Notes under the pieces: model-generated | What the model was told of the DNA's origin: nothing | The model's database searches: none | What the model saw: the letters and a program-made list of their open reading frames with translations, nothing else | Origin: Candidatus Levyibacteriota bacterium | Lineage (GTDB): Bacteria > Patescibacteriota > Microgenomatia > Levybacterales > UBA12049 | Assembly (NCBI GenBank): GCA_023245475.1 | Contig: JAHFKF010000018.1 | Location: 1-18,038, forward strand | Direction: 5' to 3' | DNA: 18,038 bases | Program-made: the position numbers and the translations under genes | Part shown: in pieces, positions 7,897 to 16,604 of the stretch | Numbering within the stretch: position 1 is the stretch's first letter | How the letters are laid out: every line of letters starts with the position of its first letter

Positions 7897-9444
7897 ATGA
7901 AGTTTCATCGCATAGCAGTTTTTATACTTCTTAATATTGCAGTCATCATTACAACTACCGCTCTCATAAGCTTTTTCTTAAAAGAACAACAAGTAAGTGC
8001 TGATGAGAAAAGGCTAGGAGCACTTTATACGCAAATCCTAGATGGCGCAAGTAACACACCAGTTGATGTAACCATTGATTACGCTTCTCCCGTATCAGTT
8101 GGGTCACCTCTTGTCTTTGGAGGCAGCCATGCCCCTCTCGTCGAGCATCAAGATGCTTGGGATAAAATTGCTGAGGCCGGCGTAACTTCTATTCGAAAAG
8201 ATTTATTTATGGAACGAGCAATTCCTGACACAACGATTGATAATTATAAAAGAAATATTGGTGGTGTAGCTGATATTAAAAACTGGAAGCAAAATGAAAT
8301 CAATAACATCAGTGCTATTTTTGAAAATGCTCGTAAGCGAAATATGAAAACAATCGGCATTTTGGCTTATACACCTGGCTGGCTTACATACACAGGAACA
8401 GGCAATGGCGTTCCAAAAGATTGGGGTGTCTTTGAAGACATAACAAAAAAAACGTATCAAATTCACAGGAACCACTTAGATTACCTTGAGATATGGAATG
8501 AACCAAACTTTGATTATTTTCTTAATCCCGCAGGCAGTGGAATATCGCAAGATATAGCCTACCAAAAGATGTTTACCCATGCTGTTAAAGCAATTAGAGA
8601 AGTAGATAACGAAATCAATGACGGCAAAAAAATTGCAATTGGAGGACCTGTTGGATATGACCCTTTTAAAACATCAACATTAGAAAAAATAGTCAGTAAT
8701 AAAGATCTCGTTAAAGATTTAGATTTTGTTAGCTATCACAATTACGATGCTAAACACCTCAAAGAACCATCATGGGACAATTATAAACGAATCTTAACAA
8801 AATATAATGTAGCTAATAAACCAATTTATATAACAGAATGGAACTATGAACCTGATGACAAAGCTCCCACTCCTAAAAATACCGGCGTTCCAGCATTGTT
8901 ATATACCGCAGATAAATTTTTTAGTTTCTTAACCATGGGATTAACTGGAGCAAATTATCACGTACTTGAACCTCTCAATAAAAATAAACCAAATAACGGT
9001 GAAGGATATTATGGATTTTATAAATGGGAAAATGGTCAAGCAGAATTACAACCTCAAGCAAAAACCTGGCGTTTACTGAGTAATAAAATGGGACTTGGTA
9101 AAGGAGCAAGCAAAATATTTCTTCCTAAAACAGGTACAGCTCCGTTAAAAACAATTGGCTTTATAAACGCTGCTGGACAGGAAGGACTTGCTCTTATCAA
9201 TGATACAGAAACAGGAGCACTCATCAATCTTAATCTTGCAAATGGAAAACCAAAGAACTATATCAAGACAACTGTCTATCAAGCATCAGAAGCTCAGGAT
9301 GCTACCGCACCTCTCTACGAAGGACTGACCAAAGCAAAAGAAGGTAACGTAACAGGTACGTTTTATGTGCCCGCACAAACAGTTATGGGTATTCTCTTTA
9401 CTGAAGAAAAAGAATGGTTTGAACTACCAAACTTGATCCACTGA
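7897..9444 (+). CDS. Membrane-anchored clan-A glycoside hydrolase, GH39/PslG-like
   Basis: A 515-residue predicted retaining glycosidase held outside the cytoplasmic membrane by one N-terminal segment (about residues 5-28). The rest reads as a (beta/alpha)8 barrel: GSHAPL and the VTSIRKDLFMER strand near the start; the acid/base motif EIWNEPNF with E202; and the nucleophile motif YITEWNYE with E314 after the next strands. Both catalytic glutamates are present and sit at the strand 4 and strand 7 positions of clan GH-A. A C-terminal beta region follows (about 400-515). GH39 members include beta-xylosidases, alpha-iduronidase and PslG, which acts in the periplasm on the Psl exopolysaccharide. 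The position between a surface protein and a flippase, facing a glycosyltransferase operon, suggests trimming or release of the locus's own glycan. The exact family and substrate are inferred; GH5 or an unassigned clan-A family are alternatives. Confidence 0.85.
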   Translation: MKFHRIAVFILLNIAVIITTTALISFFLKEQQVSADEKRLGALYTQILDGASNTPVDVTIDYASPVSVGSPLVFGGSHAPLVEHQDAWDKIAEAGVTSIRKDLFMERAIPDTTIDNYKRNIGGVADIKNWKQNEINNISAIFENARKRNMKTIGILAYTPGWLTYTGTGNGVPKDWGVFEDITKKTYQIHRNHLDYLEIWNEPNFDYFLNPAGSGISQDIAYQKMFTHAVKAIREVDNEINDGKKIAIGGPVGYDPFKTSTLEKIVSNKDLVKDLDFVSYHNYDAKHLKEPSWDNYKRILTKYNVANKPIYITEWNYEPDDKAPTPKNTGVPALLYTADKFFSFLTMGLTGANYHVLEPLNKNKPNNGEGYYGFYKWENGQAELQPQAKTWRLLSNKMGLGKGASKIFLPKTGTAPLKTIGFINAAGQEGLALINDTETGALINLNLANGKPKNYIKTTVYQASEAQDATAPLYEGLTKAKEGNVTGTFYVPAQTVMGILFTEEKEWFELPNLIH

Positions 9445-9465
9445 AAAGCGATAGATAGCATAGAG

Positions 9466-9494
9466 ATTACTTCTGTCGTAAAATAAGCTATAAT
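9466..9494 (+). promoter_or_regulatory. Promoter of the flippase gene, with very short leader
   Basis: A perfect TATAAT lies at 9489-9494, 12 bases before the ATG at 9507. Seventeen bases upstream is ATTACT (9466-9471), which matches the -35 consensus at only 3 of 6 positions. The predicted leader is about 6 bases. The intergenic space is 62 bases and shows no terminator. Confidence 0.5.
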
Positions 9495-9506
9495 ATACCA
9501 TTATCT

Positions 9507-10763
9507 ATGTACGCTAAAACCAAACAATTAATTAGTCATTTTGCAAATGATTCTTTATACAGAAATTCGCTCTATTTAATATTAAGTACCGCGGTCATGT
9601 CATTTTTTGGATTTTTCTTCTGGGTCATTAATGCCAAATTATATTCCACCGAACAAATAGGGTTAGCGACAGCACTCATTTCCCTTACAGCTCTGCTTAA
9701 TGGATTTAGTCTCTTAGGACTCAACGCAGGATTGGTTCGATTCTTACCATTGCATCCAAACCGAGACGAACTCATTAGCACAGTACTCACACTTGTAGGC
9801 GTAGTTTCTATAATCATTACTGCTTTTTACGTTGGATTTATAAACATTTTTTCACCAAGTTTATTATTTATCAAAACTGATCTTTTCTTTGCTTTTTTCT
9901 TCACTATATTTGTAGCTCTCTCTGCAATTAATATGATGACTGACAGTATTTTCCTCGCTCTAAAAACAACAAAATATATTTTCATTTATAATTCTCTTTA
10001 TAGTATTACTCGACTACTCCTTCCCGTACTTTTAGTTAGTTTTGGGGCAATGGGTATTTTTCTCGCACACAGTTTTGGTGTCATAATATGTCTTTTCTTA
10101 ACTTTATATTTCTTATATACAAAATTTAAATATACATTTAAATTCACAATACATCTCAATATTATTCAAGAAATAGGCAAGTTTTCTTTTGGAAATTACT
10201 TTGCTAATTTTATCGGAGGACTTCCAAGTGCGCTTTTTCCTTTAATTATTTTAAATCAACTTGGTGCAAAAGCTTCGGCTTATTACTATATGGATATGAT
10301 GATTGTCGGACTACTTTATATGGTTCCTATCTCAATTTCTCAATCGTTATTTGCAGAAAGCTCTCATGAGGAGCATAAGCTAAAAGAATTCATTATAAAA
10401 AGTCTTAAATTAAATGCATTGCTACTGATTCCTGCAATTGTTGTCATTCTTATCGCAGGTAAATATGTCTTGCTTGTTTTTGGAAAAGATTACTCAATTG
10501 AAGGTGTAGGTTTCCTAAACCTCATGGCGTTATCATCCTTAACTGTTCCATTTAATTATATATTAGGCGTTTATTTTAAAATTCTTAAAAAAACTAAATA
10601 TATAACCATTGTTGCCGCAATAGGAGCAGTTGTAACGCTTACCAGTAGTTATGTACTTCTTCATTACGGATTATTGGGTATAGGCTGGGGACTTATTATT
10701 GGACAAATTGCACAAATTATTTTTTATGCATTAATACTTAGCTATCTTAAAACAAAAAACTAA
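9507..10763 (+). CDS. Wzx-type polysaccharide flippase (MOP superfamily)
   Basis: A 418-residue integral membrane protein with about a dozen hydrophobic segments throughout. It opens with NSLYLILSTAVMSFFGFFFWVINAKLYSTEQIGLATALISL, which is the first-helix pattern of polysaccharide biosynthesis exporters (Polysacc_synt family): an NTP-independent flippase that moves lipid-linked oligosaccharide or polymer across the cytoplasmic membrane. Typical members run 400-500 residues, so this one appears complete. It has no signal peptide and no catalytic motif. It lies 62 bases after the glycoside hydrolase with its own likely promoter and converges with the minus-strand glycosyltransferase operon (12 bases between stops). 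I infer that it transports the glycan built by that operon. Which lipid-linked substrate it carries cannot be read from the sequence. Confidence 0.88.
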   Translation: MYAKTKQLISHFANDSLYRNSLYLILSTAVMSFFGFFFWVINAKLYSTEQIGLATALISLTALLNGFSLLGLNAGLVRFLPLHPNRDELISTVLTLVGVVSIIITAFYVGFINIFSPSLLFIKTDLFFAFFFTIFVALSAINMMTDSIFLALKTTKYIFIYNSLYSITRLLLPVLLVSFGAMGIFLAHSFGVIICLFLTLYFLYTKFKYTFKFTIHLNIIQEIGKFSFGNYFANFIGGLPSALFPLIILNQLGAKASAYYYMDMMIVGLLYMVPISISQSLFAESSHEEHKLKEFIIKSLKLNALLLIPAIVVILIAGKYVLLVFGKDYSIEGVGFLNLMALSSLTVPFNYILGVYFKILKKTKYITIVAAIGAVVTLTSSYVLLHYGLLGIGWGLIIGQIAQIIFYALILSYLKTKN

Positions 10764-10791
10764 TATTATTTATCTTCAATTATCTTTTAAG
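10746..10791. terminator. Weak inverted repeat at the convergent gene ends
   Basis: CTTAAAA at 10746-10752 and TTTTAAG at 10785-10791 form an inverted repeat that extends to 10 positions with one mismatch. It straddles both stop codons (10761-10763 and 10776-10778), with a loop of 32 bases. It is AT-only apart from one or two pairs and the loop is long, so it is a poor terminator; I list it because no better candidate separates the two converging units. Confidence 0.2.
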
Positions 10792-12047
10792 AGAACTACC
10801 TGTTTTATTGTGTCAACGGCACCTCTTGCATCTTTAATATATGACGGAATTTGTGCTTTAAGGGAAGCAATATACTCTTCTTGTTTGAGCACGAGTTTAT
10901 CAAATTTTTTTATTAATCTCTCAGCCGTTAAATCTTCAAGCTTAATAACCCAATCAGTAAGATCTAAATCTTTCATTATTCCTCTTGTTTTATGTTCATA
11001 TTCAATTGCAACCGCCGGCACGTAGGAAGTCAACGAAAAGATAACCGAGTGGAATCTTGTTCCTACAATGTAGTTCATATTTGCATAGAATGATTTAATT
11101 TCATAATGACTCATCTCTTGTTCAATCCCCCATACAAAGCTTTTCTCTTTCATCTTTACAATAATACGCTTAGCAACGGATCGATCATCATCATCAAATA
11201 GCTGAGACGTAACTTGAGGAATAAAGATTACATTTAATTTTTTCTTAGATATAACATAATCTGCAAATTTTGCAATTTCACTTTCATAGGCATGTTGCAA
11301 ATTTTTATTATTTAACCATTTCCTTGCAACGGTAATCCCCACTGATTTTTTTCTAGAACTATTGATTCCATATTTTTTTAGATCTGTTTTTATATTTGTT
11401 TTAAAAAGAAAACCAGCATCAACAGACCTCTTTATTTTTGCTAATGGTATTTGCATGTTTTCTAATAATTTTGTGCTAATTTCTTCTCGTGTTATTATGA
11501 GATCAACTTTTTTCAAAACCCAACCAGAAATAAACTTTTGAAATCTATCTCCAAAAGGCCCAATGGATTGTGCATGAAGAACAATAGTCTTGTTCAAAAG
11601 TTTTTCTAACAAAATGGGGTAAATAATAAACAAATAGTTAATATCATCACCGAGTCCACCTGCTCCTCTGAGATAGCCACCTCCTACTAAAATAATTAAA
11701 TCTGACTGTGAAATACTATTTAGTAGTTTATATAAATCTTTTGTTAGAAGAAAGTTCATTTTTATTTTTAATAATCGATAAACCATACACCACATCAATG
11801 GAATAATAATAAAATAGGCCATAACAAACCATCTAGTTATTCGTCCTTTGTGTAGAGTTGCTTGTGAAATTAACGATTTTATAGTTGAATATCCCTCAAA
11901 TGTTTTTCGTTTATCTATATCCTCCATGGTAACAATTGAAATGTGTTGTTCACCAAATACACGATTAAGTTCGAGAAGGAGTGCGCTTAAAATCGCAGCA
12001 TCCCCTCTATTATCTCTTGTATAAAAATGGGTTATTAATATCTTCAT
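10776..12047 (-). CDS. Polysaccharide pyruvyl transferase family protein
   Basis: A 423-residue member of the polysaccharide pyruvyl transferase family (PF04230, CsaB/WcaK-like). These enzymes usually transfer pyruvate from phosphoenolpyruvate to a sugar, forming a ketal that adds negative charge to a surface glycan. The N-terminus MKILITHFYTRDNRGDAAIL matches the family's opening motif. A glycine-rich motif LVGGGYLRG lies at about 120-128. The conserved GTRFHSVIFSL motif near the C-terminus carries the key histidine, H333. A hydrophobic stretch at about 74-92 (WFVMAYFIIIPLMWCMVY) suggests membrane association. It is the last gene of the minus-strand operon and its ATG overlaps the preceding stop by 4 bases (ATGA). 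In Gram-positives, pyruvylated wall polymers bind S-layer SLH domains; I see no SLH domain here, so that link is open. Family assignment is firm; the exact donor and acceptor are inferred. Confidence 0.87.
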   Translation of the reverse strand: MKILITHFYTRDNRGDAAILSALLLELNRVFGEQHISIVTMEDIDKRKTFEGYSTIKSLISQATLHKGRITRWFVMAYFIIIPLMWCMVYRLLKIKMNFLLTKDLYKLLNSISQSDLIILVGGGYLRGAGGLGDDINYLFIIYPILLEKLLNKTIVLHAQSIGPFGDRFQKFISGWVLKKVDLIITREEISTKLLENMQIPLAKIKRSVDAGFLFKTNIKTDLKKYGINSSRKKSVGITVARKWLNNKNLQHAYESEIAKFADYVISKKKLNVIFIPQVTSQLFDDDDRSVAKRIIVKMKEKSFVWGIEQEMSHYEIKSFYANMNYIVGTRFHSVIFSLTSYVPAVAIEYEHKTRGIMKDLDLTDWVIKLEDLTAERLIKKFDKLVLKQEEYIASLKAQIPSYIKDARGAVDTIKQVVLLKDN

Positions 12048-13198
12048 TGTTTATTGATTGTGGCTTTATAATTTTTTTCTAATTCACTAACATGCTTCTC
12101 CATTGAAAAAATCTCTGCAAATTTTGTGGATGCATGCGACATATTTAAAAGTAAGACTTTATCAGTCAATAAATTTATCATTTTATTTGCTAAGTCGTCT
12201 TTATCTCCTGGTGTAAACAAATAACCCGTTTTTCCATTTTGAATTAACTCAGGAATACCTCCAATGTTTGAACCGACAATCGGTCTACCTACTGACATTG
12301 CTTCAATAGCAACTGTAGGTAAATTGTCTGGATATACAGATGGTATGCAAACAACATCTGTTTTTTTGTAGTAAGTAACGATTGTGTCATGCATGACGTT
12401 CCCTACAAATGAAACATTTCTCTCAACCTCTAAATCCTTCACTAACTGTTTAAATTGAAGAGCATCTTTACCATCACCTAAGATAGTCAATTGAACATCG
12501 GGTAAACGATCTTTAATAAGAGGAATTGATTGGATAATGTGCTGCACTCCTTTTTCATAAGTTAATCTCCCGACATATAAAATATGTTTATTATTTGGTA
12601 AAGCAAATGGTTCTAATAAATTAATCCCATTATACAATTGTTTAACATTTCTAAATCCTTTATCATGTAAAACTTTTTTCATATATAAACTTGGCGTAAT
12701 ATAAAGATCTACATATTTCAAAAATAATTTATGAATATTTCTTTTTAATAATTCATATGTCGCTCCTTTTGCACCTACACAATTACGACAACCATCGCAA
12801 ACCTCATCTTTGCAAGGGACACCATCTTTACTTATAGAAATAGGCAAAGGACTCACTATTTGTGTATTGTGAATTGTCATAACAATTGGATATTTTTTCA
12901 TTGCTAATAAAATGGATGGCGACAACTCATTGAAAATCCCATGGACATGAATAATATCAGGAGAGAATTTTTTGACGAAGCGTTTGATGGATGTATAGGA
13001 AGAAATATTAAATAGACGATTTATATAATCTGTCAATGAAATATTTTCTATTTTTTTATGATACTGTTCTGATGTAACACTACTGGTAAAAAGCTTGACT
13101 TCATGCCCTTGCTTAGTTAATTCATCCATTATATTATAGATGTATATTTCAGCCCCAGCTATTTTTTCTCTATAGTCATTAACTAGAAGAATTTTCAT
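12044..13198 (-). CDS. GT4-family glycosyltransferase with four-cysteine insert
   Basis: A 384-residue GT-B glycosyltransferase of family GT4, expected to use a nucleotide sugar at the inner face of the membrane. The N-terminal Rossmann half starts MKILLVNDY...GAEIYIYNI and includes PDIIHVHGIF and TIHNTQIVSP. The C-terminal half has ILYVGRLTYEKGVQHII, LTILGDG and NLPTVAIEAMSVGRPIVGS. In the usual E-x7-E motif the first glutamate is an aspartate (D291, E299), a conservative change. Cysteines 129, 134, 137 and 140 form a C-x4-C-x2-C-x2-C cluster after the second strand, suggesting a bound metal; I recall similar clusters from other GT4 enzymes. It starts 12 bases after the upstream glycosyltransferase and overlaps the pyruvyl transferase by 4 bases. 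No Shine-Dalgarno is visible. The sugar specificity is unknown. Confidence 0.9.
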   Translation of the reverse strand: MKILLVNDYREKIAGAEIYIYNIMDELTKQGHEVKLFTSSVTSEQYHKKIENISLTDYINRLFNISSYTSIKRFVKKFSPDIIHVHGIFNELSPSILLAMKKYPIVMTIHNTQIVSPLPISISKDGVPCKDEVCDGCRNCVGAKGATYELLKRNIHKLFLKYVDLYITPSLYMKKVLHDKGFRNVKQLYNGINLLEPFALPNNKHILYVGRLTYEKGVQHIIQSIPLIKDRLPDVQLTILGDGKDALQFKQLVKDLEVERNVSFVGNVMHDTIVTYYKKTDVVCIPSVYPDNLPTVAIEAMSVGRPIVGSNIGGIPELIQNGKTGYLFTPGDKDDLANKMINLLTDKVLLLNMSHASTKFAEIFSMEKHVSELEKNYKATINKQ

Positions 13199-13210
13199 AT
13201 TAGTTATTTT

Positions 13211-14320
13211 TTATAGTTGATTATATACAGTGCTTAATTCTTTCGTGATTTTATCCCAACTGTAGTTTTTTTCGACAATCTTCCTACCATTTCCCCCTAT
13301 TGTTTTAGCAAAATTACTATCTGTGAGTGCACGAATAATTTTTTCTGCAAATATTTTCGGTTCATCTGCATATAAAATATTTACACCATCTACCAGATTA
13401 ATTCCCTCTGCACCTTTTGATGTAGAGACAACAGGTTTTCCTGATGCCATATACTCCAATACTTTTAATCTCGTACCTGAACCATATCGCAAAGGACAGA
13501 TACATACTTTTGCCTGTCCAATATCGTCTCGTATGTCTTTTACAAATCCCTTCACATTGATTGAACTATCAAATTCGGCTTTCTTAGTTAACCACGCTGG
13601 AGGATTTTTACCAATGATCGTTATTTGTACATCTATAATCTTTTCTTTTACTAGCGAGTGTATTTCATTAAAGTAATATCTTAGACCATCATTATTGGGT
13701 CCATACGATAATAAACCCATGAATAAAATTGTATTTTTCTTTCCGACAGGAATACTACTAAAATAGTTATAATCTATTCCATTCGGTACTACTATAATAT
13801 TTTTGGCAGGAAAATAGTTAGCAAAATAATTTTTATCTACTTGAGAACAAGTAAGGATTGTTGTGACTTTCTTAATAAGATCTATCTCTAATTTCTTAAT
13901 TTTAATTGCTAATATTCTACCTACCCATTTGATTAGAAATGATTCTGTCTCAATTCCAGAAAGGAAACGATGCACTTCAACATTATGTGCATCCAGTATT
14001 ATTGGTTGAGAGAGTTCAGGTAATTTCTTCTCAAGAGCAAGAAGTGCCTCCAATTCTTGCACCTGAATAATGTCAGCATTTTTTATTTTTGCCCATTCGC
14101 TAGGTGAAAAATGACTATCTCGAACTCGTTCTATATAAGGAACATTCCCCATGAGAAGATCTTTTATTCTTATCAGCAGACTTGGTGGATCGGATAATGT
14201 TGGGATAATCATTTCTACGTCAAAGAACCTACGTAGTCCACGTAAAAGATGATAATTCCTCACCTCTGTTCCACTGGTAAGCGACGCTGGTTTTGTTGAT
14301 ATTATTACAATTTTTTTCAT
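13211..14320 (-). CDS. GT4-like glycosyltransferase
   Basis: A 369-residue GT-B glycosyltransferase. The N-terminus MKKIVIISTKPASLTSGTEVRNYHLLRGL is typical of the GT4 subgroup that includes exopolysaccharide sugar transferases. Next come ADIIQVQELEALL and ILDAHNVEVHRF (acceptor half), then VVPNGIDYNYF, ILFMGLLSYGPNNDGLRYY and PLRYGSGTRLKVLEYMASGKPVVST (donor half). E289 is the conserved second glutamate; the first position of the E-x7-E motif is S281, as is common in this subgroup (SGTRLKVLE). There is no signal peptide or membrane segment. Its ATG overlaps the stop of the large membrane protein by 4 bases, and the next gene begins 12 bases downstream, so it is embedded in the operon. It probably adds one sugar to a lipid-linked or polymeric acceptor; the specificity cannot be told from the sequence. 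Confidence 0.9.
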   Translation of the reverse strand: MKKIVIISTKPASLTSGTEVRNYHLLRGLRRFFDVEMIIPTLSDPPSLLIRIKDLLMGNVPYIERVRDSHFSPSEWAKIKNADIIQVQELEALLALEKKLPELSQPIILDAHNVEVHRFLSGIETESFLIKWVGRILAIKIKKLEIDLIKKVTTILTCSQVDKNYFANYFPAKNIIVVPNGIDYNYFSSIPVGKKNTILFMGLLSYGPNNDGLRYYFNEIHSLVKEKIIDVQITIIGKNPPAWLTKKAEFDSSINVKGFVKDIRDDIGQAKVCICPLRYGSGTRLKVLEYMASGKPVVSTSKGAEGINLVDGVNILYADEPKIFAEKIIRALTDSNFAKTIGGNGRKIVEKNYSWDKITKELSTVYNQL

Positions 14321-16602
14321 CGATAAATATTTGATTTTCCATTACTATAAATAAGGTCTTTATTATCTTCTAAAAACTCTCTAGGAAAATTTAGAATAAG
14401 TTCTTTACCTTCATAATTTGTTTCAGCACGTCCCTCTACTATATTTGCATATCGAGCATACACATAAGAATTTCTATAAATAAGTGACGGTATAATCACT
14501 TGATTACTATTCATATTTAATACATATTTTAGTCTTAAACTTGAGGTATCATCTGAAAATACTGAATCTTTAAATGATCTATTACTTCCCAGCCATTTTG
14601 CAGAACTGACTTCTGAATCATGAATATAAAATTTGTCATAATCATTTCCAATATTATTGAGATGAAGGAATGGAGATCCACCCAATAATTGTGAGAAATA
14701 ACCAGTATGAGATAGGAAAACTAACGATAGAAATGTTGCAAATAATATATTTTTTATTCTATCAGTTGAGAAAAAGATTAATGAAATTCCTCCAATAACA
14801 GCTGTCACTGACAGGAAAATAAGTACCTGAATCAAAAGTCGAGAGACATTATATGACAAAGATAATGTCGGATGAATCAAGATACCAGCAACAAGCAAGA
14901 GACTTAAAAATATAAAATAAATAAATTCAATATCATAGGTTCTTTTTGATTTCAAACCTATCAAAAAGAGAACTCCAACAACAATAAGCAATTTACTTAT
15001 TGTTTTAAGTAACTGAAGACCTTGTATAATATAAAGATTGAAACTCGTCGAAAGAATTGGTGTTAAGGATTTTTGTTTATATTCACTTATGGGATAATTC
15101 TCATACTCTTGCTTTGTATATCGTTCAACTTTGTATCCCTCAAACAATGCATCCTTTTTTTCAATATACTTTTTAACTTCCTCAGAAAAGCTTATTTTAG
15201 GTTTAGAAAAAACACTCAACGAAGCCTTTGCTTCTTCACTTTTTGATTCTGTTTTAAATAAATCTTTATTGTTTTCAGTGACATTATTAACAACCTGTAT
15301 CAAATTATTTGCCGTTTGCGTATAAAATCCATACCAGAACGTTGTAAATAAGGCAATAAAAAGAACAAAAACAAATGATAGATTAGGTTTATATTTTGTA
15401 GAGGATTGTTCTATCTGTTGCTTCTTTATTTTTTTGAATAAATGACAAAAAAACACTCCTACTCTTTGCAAGGTACTTAAAGCATAGTTCCCAAAGATTA
15501 ATAATAACGCAATATACGTTGTTGAATAATGAGAGACAACCATTGCCGAACCAAAAGATATTTGAAGTAATAATTTTTGTGTTATATTCATATCCTTTTT
15601 AAATGTTACATACAGCAGCAACACAAAGAAGAATAAAGAAATTTCCTGACGCATAAGTCCGGTCATAGGCTGAATAAACAGAGGTTGAGAGATTAAATAA
15701 ACTAATGATAGAAATGCAATTATTGCCGCAGTATATTTACGAAGTAAGAAAAATACAACCAGTGGAAATAAAGCAAAGATAAATTGATAATATACTTTAT
15801 AAACAAAAACATCTGAAAAATTCGTCAAATTAGCAATAACCGTTGGCAGTATTGTAATACTTAAGCAAGCATTATATGCATTTCTTAGTGCTTCTATATC
15901 CCAAAAATTAAGTCTACTCGTCAATTGAAACATCGTAAATTCTGTATGAATATCCCAACCAACCAAATAAGAACTTCGAAGAGATAGCATAAAAAGAAGT
16001 GACAACGAGATACAATAGAGTAACCATGCAAATTGATAATCTTTAACTTTTTTAATGAATGTTATTCCGATAATAGATAGTGCTGCAAGAGAAAGCATTA
16101 ATATTGTTAAGCTATTATTTCCTCCATTGTTTAACGATAAAGCTCCAAGAATACTTAAAAGGATAAGACTAGGAGGAAATACCATAAAGCCGATATTCTG
16201 TAATGAGATATTATTTACTACGGGTTTATGATCATGCTTTTTCCAAATGGCTCTTACCAAAGAACAACTAATTACGGTAAACGTTATAAAATAAACAAGA
16301 TAGGGCGTGTTAAGAGGATCTTTAATACCCCACAGTGGCAATGTACTATTAAGCAGTAAGCCACCAAGCATCAAATAAGCGATACTTAAACCAACTGAAC
16401 AGAAAAGCTTTTCCCAAAAACTTTTAATTGCAGTAAATAATGTTGTTAACAATAAATATCCAGGAAATATGGTAATAAAGAAACCAACATATATTTCTCT
16501 TATCAATGAAAGCTTAGCTGGCAAAAAGAACATTGCGTTAAATATCCCAACTAATATAATTGGCCATAGAAAACTAAATAAATGCTGAGTTATTTTTTTC
16601 AT
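14317..16602 (-). CDS. Large polytopic membrane protein, DUF2206-like, possible GT-C enzyme
   Basis: A 761-residue integral membrane protein with many hydrophobic helices in residues 1-400, a hydrophilic stretch (about 430-500, rich in Lys and Glu), further helices, and a soluble C-terminal end. The motif GWDIHTEF at residues 215-222, just after a helix, and the later GLMRQEISLFFFVLLLY and SHYSTTYIALLLIFG stretches match what I know of the DUF2206 predicted membrane proteins of archaea and CPR bacteria. The acidic Asp/Glu pattern in an early extracytoplasmic loop (D217, E221) is reminiscent of GT-C glycosyltransferases or O-antigen ligase-type enzymes that use lipid-phosphate sugars outside the membrane. 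It is flanked by GT4 genes: 2 bases after one stop and a 4-base ATGA overlap with the next. I infer transfer or polymerisation of glycan at the outer face; no activity is established for the family that I can cite. Confidence 0.75.
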   Translation of the reverse strand: MKKITQHLFSFLWPIILVGIFNAMFFLPAKLSLIREIYVGFFITIFPGYLLLTTLFTAIKSFWEKLFCSVGLSIAYLMLGGLLLNSTLPLWGIKDPLNTPYLVYFITFTVISCSLVRAIWKKHDHKPVVNNISLQNIGFMVFPPSLILLSILGALSLNNGGNNSLTILMLSLAALSIIGITFIKKVKDYQFAWLLYCISLSLLFMLSLRSSYLVGWDIHTEFTMFQLTSRLNFWDIEALRNAYNACLSITILPTVIANLTNFSDVFVYKVYYQFIFALFPLVVFFLLRKYTAAIIAFLSLVYLISQPLFIQPMTGLMRQEISLFFFVLLLYVTFKKDMNITQKLLLQISFGSAMVVSHYSTTYIALLLIFGNYALSTLQRVGVFFCHLFKKIKKQQIEQSSTKYKPNLSFVFVLFIALFTTFWYGFYTQTANNLIQVVNNVTENNKDLFKTESKSEEAKASLSVFSKPKISFSEEVKKYIEKKDALFEGYKVERYTKQEYENYPISEYKQKSLTPILSTSFNLYIIQGLQLLKTISKLLIVVGVLFLIGLKSKRTYDIEFIYFIFLSLLLVAGILIHPTLSLSYNVSRLLIQVLIFLSVTAVIGGISLIFFSTDRIKNILFATFLSLVFLSHTGYFSQLLGGSPFLHLNNIGNDYDKFYIHDSEVSSAKWLGSNRSFKDSVFSDDTSSLRLKYVLNMNSNQVIIPSLIYRNSYVYARYANIVEGRAETNYEGKELILNFPREFLEDNKDLIYSNGKSNIYR

Positions 16603-16604
16603 AG

